Positions 40,995-48,930 of a stretch of 49,062 bases of DNA are shown one piece after another; positions within the stretch are counted from its first letter, which is position 1, and every line of letters begins with the position of its first letter. Source of the DNA: an uncultured Hyphomicrobiales bacterium (GTDB lineage Bacteria; Pseudomonadota; Alphaproteobacteria; Rhizobiales; Beijerinckiaceae). A program made the position numbers and the translations under genes. Location: contig CAIOVE010000083.1 in the NCBI GenBank assembly GCA_903861645.1, forward strand, positions 1 to 49,062. Direction: 5' to 3'. The notes under the pieces were generated by a model, which saw only the letters and a list, made by a program, of their open reading frames with translations, did no database searches and was not told the origin of the DNA.

Positions 40995-42034
40995 TGGGCA
41001 AGCTGTCGCGCGCGGTCATCCACGTCGCCGCTGGCGCCTGTGTGGCGTTTGGCGCGGCGACCGCGCGCGCCGGGGAGACGGACGTCGCCGATTTTTATCG
41101 CGGCAAGTCGGTTTCGTTGATTGTTTCGACGACGGCCGGCAGCAGCTACGACCTGATGAGCCGCGCCATCGCCCGCTTCATCGGCAAATACATTCCGGGC
41201 GCGCCAGCCGTCGTCGTGCGCAACCAGCCCGGCGCTGGCGGCATCGCCGCGCTCAACGCCCTCTACCACGTCGCGCCGCGCGACGGGCTTACCCTCGCCG
41301 GCGTTCAGGGCAGCGTGCCCTTCGAGCCCATGCTTGGCACGAAGGAGGCGGATTTCGATCCGTCGCGTCTGAACTGGCTGGGCTCGCCCAGCAGCGAAAC
41401 CTGCGTCACCACTGTATGGGGCGGGTCGAATGTGATGTCCATCGGCGACGCGCGGTCGCGCGAGATCACGATGGGATCGTCGGGCGCCAACGCAAATCCC
41501 AGCTTTTACGCGCGGCTGATCAACGCAGTGCTGGGCGTCAAATTGCGGCTGGTGTTCGGCTATCCCGGACAGCCGGATGTATTCATCGCGATGGAGAAGG
41601 GCGAGGTGGACGGCCACTCCTGCGTATTCTGGAGCGCGCTGTCCTCGACGCGGCCCGACTGGCTGCGCGACGGCAAGGTTCGGTTGCTGTTGCAATACGG
41701 CCCCGCGCGCGAGCCAGCGCTGGGCGCCACGCCGTTTCTCGCCGATCTCGTCGCCAATCCGGACGACCGCGTTCTGGTTGCCGCGGCGCAGGCGCCGCTC
41801 GCCCTCGGGCGACCCTATGTCATGCCGCCGGAGACGCCGCCCGAACGCGTCGCGGCGATGCGCAAGGCGCTGATGGCTGTTTTCGCCGACGCGGAATTCC
41901 TCGCCGAGACGAAGCGGCTCGGCCTCGCGGTAAACGCGCGACAAACCGGCGAGGACATGCAAGACTTGATCGCCCGGACATACGCCACGCCCGCGCCCAT
42001 CGTCGAGCGTCTGAGAAGGTTGTCGGCGCAATGA
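40994..42034 (+). CDS. Bug/TctC-type solute-binding protein
   Basis: A 346-residue periplasmic receptor. The signal peptide ends near ATARA. The mature part starts with DFYRGKSVSLIVSTTAGSSYD and contains VVVRNQPGAGGIAALN, the Bug-family signatures. It belongs to a branch with a shortened loop (MGSSGANANPSFYARLIN near 160). It is distinct from the receptor at 4851. The ATG overlaps the dehydrogenase stop, and the DUF1194 gene follows 8 bases later. No TctA or TctB membrane partner is in the window, as is common for orphan Bug receptors. Confidence 0.85.
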   Translation: MGKLSRAVIHVAAGACVAFGAATARAGETDVADFYRGKSVSLIVSTTAGSSYDLMSRAIARFIGKYIPGAPAVVVRNQPGAGGIAALNALYHVAPRDGLTLAGVQGSVPFEPMLGTKEADFDPSRLNWLGSPSSETCVTTVWGGSNVMSIGDARSREITMGSSGANANPSFYARLINAVLGVKLRLVFGYPGQPDVFIAMEKGEVDGHSCVFWSALSSTRPDWLRDGKVRLLLQYGPAREPALGATPFLADLVANPDDRVLVAAAQAPLALGRPYVMPPETPPERVAAMRKALMAVFADAEFLAETKRLGLAVNARQTGEDMQDLIARTYATPAPIVERLRRLSAQ

Positions 42035-42042
42035 GGTGACCC

Positions 42043-42750
42043 ATGCGCGCATGGCGGCTGTGGATGATCACGCTCTTCGCGTTGTGCTGCGCGACCTCGC
42101 CGCGCGCCTTCGCCCAGACGACCGTCGATACGCAACTGGTTCTGGCGGTCGATGCGTCCGGCAGCGTCAGTCAATATCGGTTTGAATTGCAGAAGCAGGG
42201 CTACGTGGCGGCGCTGCGCGACCCACGCGTGCTCAACGCCATACGTTCGGGCATGAACGGGTCCATCGCCGTCAGCATGTTTCAATGGACCGGCGCGCGA
42301 CTTCAGGCGGAAGTCATTCCGTGGATGATCATTCGCGACGAGGCGACCGCCAACGCGGCCTCCGCCGCCGTGGCGGCCGTGCCGCGTCGACTGTTCGGTG
42401 GGGGCACGTCGCTCAGCGGCGCGATTGATTACGCCATGGGTTTGTTCCCGCGGGGGGAGTTTCGCGGTCAGAGACTGGTGATCGACGTCTCCGGCGATGG
42501 CTCCAACAACAGCGGGCGTCCCGACACGCTCGCGCGCGACGAGGCCGTGGGCAAGGGCGTTGTCATCAATGGCCTGCCCATCCTGACGGTCGAGCCCGAC
42601 CTCGACGACTACTACCGCGAGCATGTGATGGGCGGGGAGGGCTCGTTCGTCATCGCGATCAAGCGCTTCGAGGATTTCTCGGAAGCCATCGTCAAGAAAC
42701 TCATCGCGGAAATCGCGATGAACGAGGGCGTCAAACGCCGTCGCCTCTGA
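42043..42750 (+). CDS. Secreted VWA-like protein (DUF1194)
   Basis: A 235-residue protein with a signal peptide (hydrophobic stretch 8-24, cleavage after AFA). The von Willebrand A fold is shown by the MIDAS motif DASGS at D37-S41, a conserved Thr in GGGTSLSGAIDYAM near 125, and SGDGSNNSGR near 150. DUF1194 proteins are periplasmic and of unknown function. It starts 8 bases after the Bug receptor, so it is co-transcribed with it and the dehydrogenase, which is an unusual partnership. The ion-binding site suggests a protein-binding role at the cell surface. A convergent cytochrome gene follows after 21 bases. Confidence 0.82.
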   Translation: MRAWRLWMITLFALCCATSPRAFAQTTVDTQLVLAVDASGSVSQYRFELQKQGYVAALRDPRVLNAIRSGMNGSIAVSMFQWTGARLQAEVIPWMIIRDEATANAASAAVAAVPRRLFGGGTSLSGAIDYAMGLFPRGEFRGQRLVIDVSGDGSNNSGRPDTLARDEAVGKGVVINGLPILTVEPDLDDYYREHVMGGEGSFVIAIKRFEDFSEAIVKKLIAEIAMNEGVKRRRL

Positions 42751-42771
42751 CCATCCGGGCTGGCGACAAGC

Positions 42772-43707
42772 CTATTTCGCGGCCTTGAGCGCGTCGCGGA
42801 TGGGCGTGAACGGACCGAATTTATGTTGTTCGGGCGGCGCCTTGTCGAGATAGGGTCCATATCCCGCGTCGACGGGCTTTTCCGAGCGCACGGGGAAATC
42901 GCCATCGAGCCCGGCCTTTTGCGGTCGGTCGCGCGAGACGATGAAGGCGCCAATGTCCCACGCCTGATCCGTTGTCAGTTGTGGATGGTCGAGGCTGACG
43001 CCGAAGGGCATGTTGGCGTGGATGAAATTCGCCGCCGCGATCAACCGGTTCATGCCGGCGCCATTGTTGAAGCTGTCCGGGCCCCAGAGCGGCGGAAACG
43101 CGTATCCCGCGGCGTCGCCTTTCGCGCCCCGCCGTTTTCCGTGCCCATCCTCGCCATGGCAGACGGCGCAGTTTTCCGCATAGGCGGCGGCGCCGGCCCT
43201 GGGATCGGCGGCGCGCGTCAACTCCGGCATTGATCCGGCGCCGCGCCCGGGCGTCGCCGCGCCAACCGGTCGGCCCGTGGACAGGAATTTGATGTAGGCC
43301 ACGAAGGCCTTCATCTCGCGCGAGTCGAGCGGCAGCACGCGTCCGTTCATGCTGCGCGTCATGCAGCCGTTGACGCGGTCCTCGATTGTGCCCACTTCGC
43401 CCTCGCGGGCCCGGTATTGCGGAAAATCGCCGAAGACGCCGACAAACGGCAGGCCGAATTCCTTCGCGCCGCCATCGAGGTGGCAATTCTGGCACGACAG
43501 ATTGTTGCCCGCGTAGCGCTTTTCCGCGTCGGCGACCTCGGGTCCGATGATGGCGTAGGTCTGGTTCGTCAGGTGCTGGCCGAAGCGCACGAGTTCACCC
43601 CAGGCGTCGCCGGGCAGCTTGTCGGCGGACGGCGGGGCCCAGTCCGCCGCGCTCGCCGTGGTGACGATCAGCGCGGCGACGAAACCGATCAGTGACAGTC
43701 GACGCAT
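42772..43707 (-). CDS. Dihaem cytochrome c, thiosulfate dehydrogenase (TsdA)-like
   Basis: A 311-residue periplasmic cytochrome with signal peptide (cleavage near ASA) and two haem sites: C72-Q-N-C75-H76 and C180-A-V-C183-H184. Several features recall TsdA, which couples two thiosulfates to tetrathionate: LSCQNCHLDGG, NGCMTRSMNGR with C115 as possible axial ligand of haem 1, FPPLWGPDSFNNGAGM near 204, and the nearby AWDIGAFI. In TsdA a Cys ligand is needed for thiosulfate oxidation, and the Cys is present here. ATG 43707 has GGGAGG upstream. The gene diverges from the hydratase-lyase. A wider role as a small electron carrier is possible. Confidence 0.75.
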   Translation of the reverse strand: MRRLSLIGFVAALIVTTASAADWAPPSADKLPGDAWGELVRFGQHLTNQTYAIIGPEVADAEKRYAGNNLSCQNCHLDGGAKEFGLPFVGVFGDFPQYRAREGEVGTIEDRVNGCMTRSMNGRVLPLDSREMKAFVAYIKFLSTGRPVGAATPGRGAGSMPELTRAADPRAGAAAYAENCAVCHGEDGHGKRRGAKGDAAGYAFPPLWGPDSFNNGAGMNRLIAAANFIHANMPFGVSLDHPQLTTDQAWDIGAFIVSRDRPQKAGLDGDFPVRSEKPVDAGYGPYLDKAPPEQHKFGPFTPIRDALKAAK

Positions 43708-43847
43708 GTTCCCTCCCGGCGATCCTTGAAACCCACCATAAGGCGGGCCTCGTCGCGCGCGCAATAGAGGGGAAATGGCCCACGGCATGCCGGCCTTGCG
43801 CGTTCCCGGCCGTGACGGCCAAATGGACGTTGCGTAAATCGCGATGA

Positions 43848-43864
43848 ACGATTACCCCAATCGT
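43848..43864. promoter_or_regulatory. Possible operator upstream of the hydratase-lyase gene
   Basis: ACGATT (43848-43853) and AATCGT (43859-43864) are perfect inverted copies around a 5-base spacer, 44 bases before the hydratase-lyase ATG. Size and spacing suit a MarR- or TetR-type dimer. No regulator gene is seen nearby. Confidence 0.35.
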
Positions 43865-43907
43865 GATGGCGGAAACGCGCCGATGATTTTGACACGGGGA
43901 GCAGACG

Positions 43908-44753
43908 ATGGCGGGCGAAACACGCAAGGTTGGCGACTGGCAGAACGTGCTGGTCGAGGTCGAGAACAAGATCGCCTGGGTGACGCTCAATCGTCCTCAC
44001 AAGCGCAACGCGATGAGCCCGGGCCTCAACAACGACATGGTTCAGGTGCTCGACACGCTCGAGGTCGACCCTGCGGTTGGCGTCGTCATTATTACCGGCG
44101 CGGGCGAGTCCTTCACCGCCGGCATGGACCTGCGCGAATATTTTCGTGAGCTCGACCATTTGCCCTACATCCAGCAGGTTCATGGCCGACGTTCCGCCTG
44201 GCACTGGCAATGGCGGATGCTGATGAGCTATTCCAAGCCGACCATCGCCATGGTCAACGGCTGGTGCTTCGGCGGCGGCTTCACGCCGTTGGTCGGCTGC
44301 GATCTCGCCATCGCGGCGGAGGAAGCGCAGTTCGGCCTGTCGGAAATCAATTGGGGCATCATTCCCGGCGGCAACGTGACGCGCTCGGTCGTCGCCACCA
44401 TGCGTCACCGCGACGCCATGTATTACGTGATGACCGGCAAGACCTTCGACGGCAAGAAGGCCGCCGAAATGGGCCTCGTCAACGAGGCCGTGCCGTTGGC
44501 CAAACTGCGCGAGCACACGCGCGAACTGGCTGTTGAACTCCTCGGCAAGAATCCGGCGATCCTCAACGCGGCCAAGCAGGCCGTGCGCTCGACGCAGGGC
44601 ATGTCGTGGGAGCTCGCCGACGAATATCTAATGGCCAAGAGCCATCAGGGCCGCTTCCTCGACACGGAAAACGGCCGCGCCAAGGGACTGAAGCAGTTCC
44701 TTGACGAAAAATCCTTCCGTCCGGGCCTCGGGGGCTACAAGCGCGATGAATGA
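43908..44753 (+). CDS. Hydroxycinnamoyl-CoA hydratase-lyase (crotonase family)
   Basis: A 281-residue crotonase-fold enzyme close to p-hydroxycinnamoyl-CoA hydratase-lyase (Ech, FerB, HCHL), which converts feruloyl- or coumaroyl-CoA to vanillin or hydroxybenzaldehyde plus acetyl-CoA. Diagnostic words: NRPHKRNAMSP, AGMDLREYFRE, KPTIAMVNGWCFGGGF, FGLSEINWGI, MTGKTFDGKKAAEMGLVNE. Compared with the Pseudomonas enzyme from memory, Y75 and E143 are kept (Y78, E146), but S123 is T126 and Y239 is M242. Loss of the ring-hydroxyl-binding Tyr could alter specificity. Its stop overlaps the start of the CoA-synthetase gene. Confidence 0.85.
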   Translation: MAGETRKVGDWQNVLVEVENKIAWVTLNRPHKRNAMSPGLNNDMVQVLDTLEVDPAVGVVIITGAGESFTAGMDLREYFRELDHLPYIQQVHGRRSAWHWQWRMLMSYSKPTIAMVNGWCFGGGFTPLVGCDLAIAAEEAQFGLSEINWGIIPGGNVTRSVVATMRHRDAMYYVMTGKTFDGKKAAEMGLVNEAVPLAKLREHTRELAVELLGKNPAILNAAKQAVRSTQGMSWELADEYLMAKSHQGRFLDTENGRAKGLKQFLDEKSFRPGLGGYKRDE

Positions 44754-46863
44754 ACCAGACGACCGGCGACGCGCGGCCATCGGCAGATTGCTGCGGCCGC
44801 GCAGCGTCGCCATCGTGGGCGCGTCGCCGACGCCGGGTTCGCTCGGCGGCGCCGTGCTCGGCAATCTCGAACGCTTCGGATTCAAGGGCGACATTCACCT
44901 CGTCAATCCCTCGCGTTCGGAAATCAACGGCCGTCCCTGCGTGGCGACGACGCGCGATCTGCCCCATGGAGTGGACGCGGTCGTGCTCGCCATTCCGCAG
45001 AAGGGCGTGATCGACGCGCTGAAAGGTTGCGCCGAGCGCGGCGTCGGCGGCGCGATCGTGTTCTCGGCGGGCTTCGCCGAGGCGGGTCCGGAGGGCGTGG
45101 CGCGTCAGGCGGAACTCGCCGCGCTCGCGCGCGAGTCCGGCATGGCCATCGAGGGGCCAAACTGCCTCGGCCTCGTCAACTACATCGACGGCGTCGCGAT
45201 GACCTTTGGCGTCGCGCTGCCGTTCCCGCCAGCGGGCGGCAAGGGCGTCGCGATCATCTCCCAGTCCGGCGCCATGGCGACGGTGGTGCGCGCGGCGCTG
45301 CACGCCCGCGACATCGGCCTTTCCGTCACCGTGTCCACCGGCAACGAGGCGGTCGATGGCGTCGAGGATTTTCTCGACGCGCTGGTCGACGATCCGTCGA
45401 GCGCCGTGATCGCCATGGTCGTCGAGCAGTTTCGCAAGCCCGCGCAATTCCTGCGCCTGGCGCGGCGCGCGCGCGCCATGAACAAACAGATTTTCCTCAT
45501 GCATCCCGGTCGCGGGCAGGCGGCCCGGCAATCGGCGGCGACCCATACCGGCGCCATCGCTGGCGACTGGGATCTGATGCGCGCCCGCGTCGAGGGCGAG
45601 GGCGTATGCGTCGTCGAAAGCCTCGAGGAACTGATCGATCTTTCGGAGATCGCCCTGCGCAGCCCGCGCATGCCCAGCGGCGGCGTGGCGATGATCACCG
45701 ATTCCGGCGCCTTCAAGGCGATGACGCTCGACACCTGCGAACTGCTGGGGCTGGCGACGCCGCCCCTGTCGCCGGCTTCCGCCGAGGTGATCGGCGCCAT
45801 CGCGCCGGGGCTCATCCTGCCGACAAATCCGCTCGATCTGACGGCGCAGGCGCTGGTCGATCCCGACCTTTATCGCAAGACGTTGCGCCCCCTCATCGAT
45901 GATCCGGCGTTTGGCTCGATCGTCTTTGGCGTCATTTTTTCAAGCCCGCTGATCGCCCATCGCAAGAACAAGCCGATCATCGACGCGCTGCGCGAGTTCA
46001 AGCCCGAAAAGCCGGTTTATCTCGCCATGCTCGGCGACGAGGCCGAGGTGCCCGCCGACCTGATCGCGGATTTCCGCGCGCTGGGCGTGCCGTTTTTCCG
46101 CTCGCCGGAGCGCCTGATGCGGGCGCTGGCGCGGCTCGATCACTGGGCGTCGCGTCCGCGGTTGCCGATCGATTTCGATCGCCCGGCGCCGCGCGAGCGT
46201 CTGCCGTCGGGCACGATCCCCGAATATCGCGCCAAGGCGCTGCTGAGCCATTTCGGCTTGCGCGCGCCCGCAGGCGGCATGGCCAAATCGCTGGAGGAGG
46301 CGCGCGACGTCGCCGCGCGGGTTGGCTATCCCGTCGCGCTCAAGGCGCAGTCTCCCGATCTTTCGCACAAGAGCGACGCGGGCGGCGTCATCCTCGGGCT
46401 CGTCAGCGAGGCCGCCCTGCATGATGGCTGGACGCGCCTGCATGGCAATGTCGCGCTCGCCTTGCCGGACCTCGTGCTCGATGGCGTGCTGGTCGAGACC
46501 ATGTCGCCGCGTGGCGTCGAACTGATCATCGGCGCGAAAAACGATCCGGACTGGGGACCGGTTTTGGTCGTGGGACTCGGCGGCGTCTTCGCGGAAGCGT
46601 TGAAGGACGCGCGGATCGTTCCGGTGGGCCTGCCGGCCGCGGCGATCGCATCGGAAATTGGCAAGCTCAAGGGCGCGGCCCTTCTGAAGGGTTTCCGCGG
46701 CGACCGACCGCGCGATATCGCCGCCGCCGCCGAATTGGCGGCCTGCGTCGGGCGGTTCATCCTCGCGCATCCCGAGGTCGCCGAAATCGACATTAATCCC
46801 GTGCTTGTGCTGCCGGAGGGCGAGGGCGCGTTGGCGCTCGACGCGTTGATCCACGTGGCCTGA
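44746..46863 (+). CDS. ADP-forming acyl-CoA synthetase (feruloyl-CoA synthetase FerA-like)
   Basis: A 705-residue fused two-subunit-type NDP-forming acyl-CoA synthetase, rather than the more common AMP-forming type. CoA-binding domain near the N-terminus (RSVAIVGASPTPGSLG), succinyl-CoA-synthetase-like alpha part with the phosphohistidine loop THTGAIAGD (H267), and a C-terminal ATP-grasp part (KAQSPDLSHKSDAGGVI near 530-546). ATG 44746 overlaps the stop of the hydratase-lyase (44751-44753), so the pair is translationally coupled. In Sphingobium FerA has this architecture and is paired with FerB, so this gene probably activates ferulate-like acids; this is inferred from context. Confidence 0.82.
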   Translation: MNEPDDRRRAAIGRLLRPRSVAIVGASPTPGSLGGAVLGNLERFGFKGDIHLVNPSRSEINGRPCVATTRDLPHGVDAVVLAIPQKGVIDALKGCAERGVGGAIVFSAGFAEAGPEGVARQAELAALARESGMAIEGPNCLGLVNYIDGVAMTFGVALPFPPAGGKGVAIISQSGAMATVVRAALHARDIGLSVTVSTGNEAVDGVEDFLDALVDDPSSAVIAMVVEQFRKPAQFLRLARRARAMNKQIFLMHPGRGQAARQSAATHTGAIAGDWDLMRARVEGEGVCVVESLEELIDLSEIALRSPRMPSGGVAMITDSGAFKAMTLDTCELLGLATPPLSPASAEVIGAIAPGLILPTNPLDLTAQALVDPDLYRKTLRPLIDDPAFGSIVFGVIFSSPLIAHRKNKPIIDALREFKPEKPVYLAMLGDEAEVPADLIADFRALGVPFFRSPERLMRALARLDHWASRPRLPIDFDRPAPRERLPSGTIPEYRAKALLSHFGLRAPAGGMAKSLEEARDVAARVGYPVALKAQSPDLSHKSDAGGVILGLVSEAALHDGWTRLHGNVALALPDLVLDGVLVETMSPRGVELIIGAKNDPDWGPVLVVGLGGVFAEALKDARIVPVGLPAAAIASEIGKLKGAALLKGFRGDRPRDIAAAAELAACVGRFILAHPEVAEIDINPVLVLPEGEGALALDALIHVA

Positions 46864-46878
46864 AACCGACGGCGGCGC

Positions 46879-46998
46879 CTATTCGGCGATGCCCTTGCCG
46901 ATGATCGCGACCGCCGCGAGGAAAACGCCGACGAGGGCCGTCATCGCGACGAGCACGATCAGAATGACGCGTTCCTCGCGGCGGGATTTTGGCTCCAT
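46879..46998 (-). CDS. Small single-span membrane protein
   Basis: A 39-residue peptide starting MEPKSRREERVILIVLVAM. A basic N-terminus precedes one hydrophobic span (about residues 12-34). ATG 46998 lies inside a longer frame beginning at 47109, but the extension is of poor composition. A weak CAGG lies upstream. It stands on the minus strand between the CoA-synthetase gene and the dioxygenase. Function unknown; similar short one-span peptides are often found near energy or transport genes, but this is only general analogy. Confidence 0.4.
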   Translation of the reverse strand: MEPKSRREERVILIVLVAMTALVGVFLAAVAIIGKGIAE

Positions 46999-47161
46999 GG
47001 GCCTGAACTTGGCGGATATCGCGTGGAAGGGCAATGTTATAAAATTACGACCTTCCCGCGCGGAAAGTGAAGCGCAATGACGCGCTGCTTGCCGGGCGCG
47101 CCGCCGCAAAGCCCCTTCGGCCCTTGAACCGGTGGACGTCGGTCCGGAGACAAGGTCGGAC

Positions 47162-48052
47162 CTATTCCGCTGCCGCGTTCGTCGCGTATTTCGATGGACC
47201 CTGAACCGTCGTGCGGCGCATGTCGCGCTTGTAGGCCTTGTCGTCGAAATGCGAGCCGCGATGCATCGTGCAGCGATTGTCCCAGATGACGAGATCGCCC
47301 GCGGACCATTTGTAATAGAAGCGATATTTCGGCTGCAGGGCCATTGCGTTCAATTCATCGAGGAAGTTGCGGCCCTCGGCGCGCGGCCAGCCCACGATGT
47401 GCGACGCGTGCGAGGCCAGCACGATCGATTTGCGCCCCGTGCGCGGATGCACGCGCACGAGGGGTTGTGACACGGGCGGCATGGCAGCGAGCTCATCGTC
47501 GCGGAAATCCTTGCCGCCGCAAAGGGCGCGCGAATACCAGACCGAGTGTTCCGCCCGCAGGTTCGCGATACGCTGCTTAATCTCGTCCGAAAGATCGTCA
47601 TAAACAGCGCGCATGTCCGCGAACCCGGTGTCGCCGCCCTCGGGCGGCACGACGCGCGCCGACAGCAGGGAATAGCTCGTTTCCGCGTTGATGAACGAGC
47701 GGTCGGTGTGCCAGAGCTTGTCGGATTCGCGCCACTGGCGACGGCGGTCCTCTTCCGCGAGGATCCCGTGGTTCTCGTCGAGATTGGAAATGTCATAGAG
47801 CTCGGCGCGCAGCCGGGTCGCCTGCGTTTTGGCCCGGCCGGGATTAAGCGCGCGCGACAGGTCGCCCAATAGCTCGCTGACGGCGAGTTGCTCGTCATCG
47901 TCGAGGAACTGGCCGGGCAGCGCGATGACAGCGTATTGGTCAAGCGTCCTTTCGACCAGCGCCATGGTCGCTGGCGACCGGTCGGCCCGCAAATCGACGC
48001 CCTCAAGGCGCGCTCCAAACAAGGGAGATAGCGGCGTGATTTTCGTCGTCAT
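47162..48052 (-). CDS. TauD/TfdA-family Fe(II)/2-oxoglutarate dioxygenase
   Basis: A 296-residue member of the TauD/TfdA family, whose enzymes use iron and 2-oxoglutarate to hydroxylate substrates, often releasing sulfite or cleaving ethers. The iron facial triad is H115-T-D117 in WHTDRSF with a distal His in CTMHRGS near 263, and the 2-oxoglutarate-binding Arg is in DMRRTTVQG near 279. The residues around WHTDRSF and the segment YSLLSARVVPPEGGDTGFADMRA resemble TfdA-alpha-like proteins of rhizobia that act on 2,4-dichlorophenoxyacetate. Its natural substrate is probably another aryl ether or sulfonate. Confidence 0.82.
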   Translation of the reverse strand: MTTKITPLSPLFGARLEGVDLRADRSPATMALVERTLDQYAVIALPGQFLDDDEQLAVSELLGDLSRALNPGRAKTQATRLRAELYDISNLDENHGILAEEDRRRQWRESDKLWHTDRSFINAETSYSLLSARVVPPEGGDTGFADMRAVYDDLSDEIKQRIANLRAEHSVWYSRALCGGKDFRDDELAAMPPVSQPLVRVHPRTGRKSIVLASHASHIVGWPRAEGRNFLDELNAMALQPKYRFYYKWSAGDLVIWDNRCTMHRGSHFDDKAYKRDMRRTTVQGPSKYATNAAAE

Positions 48053-48310
48053 GGTTTCCGCCCGGCGGTTGATGATTTCCCCGCAAAATCGCGCCAGGGC
48101 GACCGGAAGTCAAACGCGAGCCCACGACCAGTCGACCGGCTGGCCGAGGCGCGCGACGGCGGATCGGCGCGGTTGAGCCAGAGGTCTTCTATGGTATTGT
48201 AAATCGATTGCTTGCCGGGCCTTGCCGGCGCGGCGCTATTTACGTTTGTTTTCTTGCCTGAACTCTTCGGGGGCGGGGCGAGGGTCTGAACCGAAAATGA
48301 AGGCCTTGGG

Positions 48311-48930
48311 ATGAACCAGCCGGTCAACGAACCCGTGGCGTCGCAGGCGATCGACCCTGGTCTGAGCGCCTTGTGCGCCATCGCGGCCTTTTACCGTATC
48401 GCGGCCGACCCGCGACAAATCGCTCATGAACTGGCGCTGGGCGCGCGCTTCGCCACGGCGACGGACGTGGCGCGCGCGGCCACGCTGGTTGGCCTTAAGA
48501 CGCGCATCCTGTCGGGCATAGGTTCGCGGCGGCTGGCGTCGACGCCATTGCCGGCGATCGCGCGGCTGAAGGGCGGTGCTTTCGTCGTCATTGGCGGCCG
48601 TTCACCCGAAGGTCAATATCGCCTCGTCGACACGGTTACCCGCATCGACAAGTTTCTCGACATCGACGCCTTGTTCGCGGCCATCGAACCGGAGGTCATT
48701 CTGGTCGCCCGCAAGATCGGCGGCGCGGGCATCGATCCGGCGACATTCGGGTTTCGCTGGTTCCTGCCGTCGATCTGGCGTTATCGCAAACCGCTGGGCC
48801 ACGTGCTGATCGCGTCGTTTTTCGTGCAGATATTCGCGCTGGTGACGCCGCTGTTCTTTCAGGTCATCGTCGACAAGGTGCTCGCGCACAAGAGTTACTC
48901 GACGCTCTTTGTCCTGATCGTGGGCCTTAG
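48311..48930 (+). pseudogene. Type I secretion ABC transporter (HlyB-like), truncated by an insertion sequence
   Basis: The first 207 or so codons of a type I secretion permease/ATPase. An N-terminal peptidase-C39-like domain spans residues 10-125; the position of the catalytic Cys (DCG in active peptidases) reads DPG (D16-P17-G18), so this is a non-cleaving adaptor domain, as in HlyB. Then the membrane domain begins: WFLPSIWRYRKPLGHVLIASFFVQIF, LVTPLFFQVIVDKVLAHKSYSTLFVLIVGL. The frame is broken after VGL near 48928 by IS5-type DNA, so no ATPase domain follows within the window. The start ATG 48311 has GGCCTTGGG just upstream. The gene may be inactive, or restorable if the element leaves precisely. 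Confidence 0.8.
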
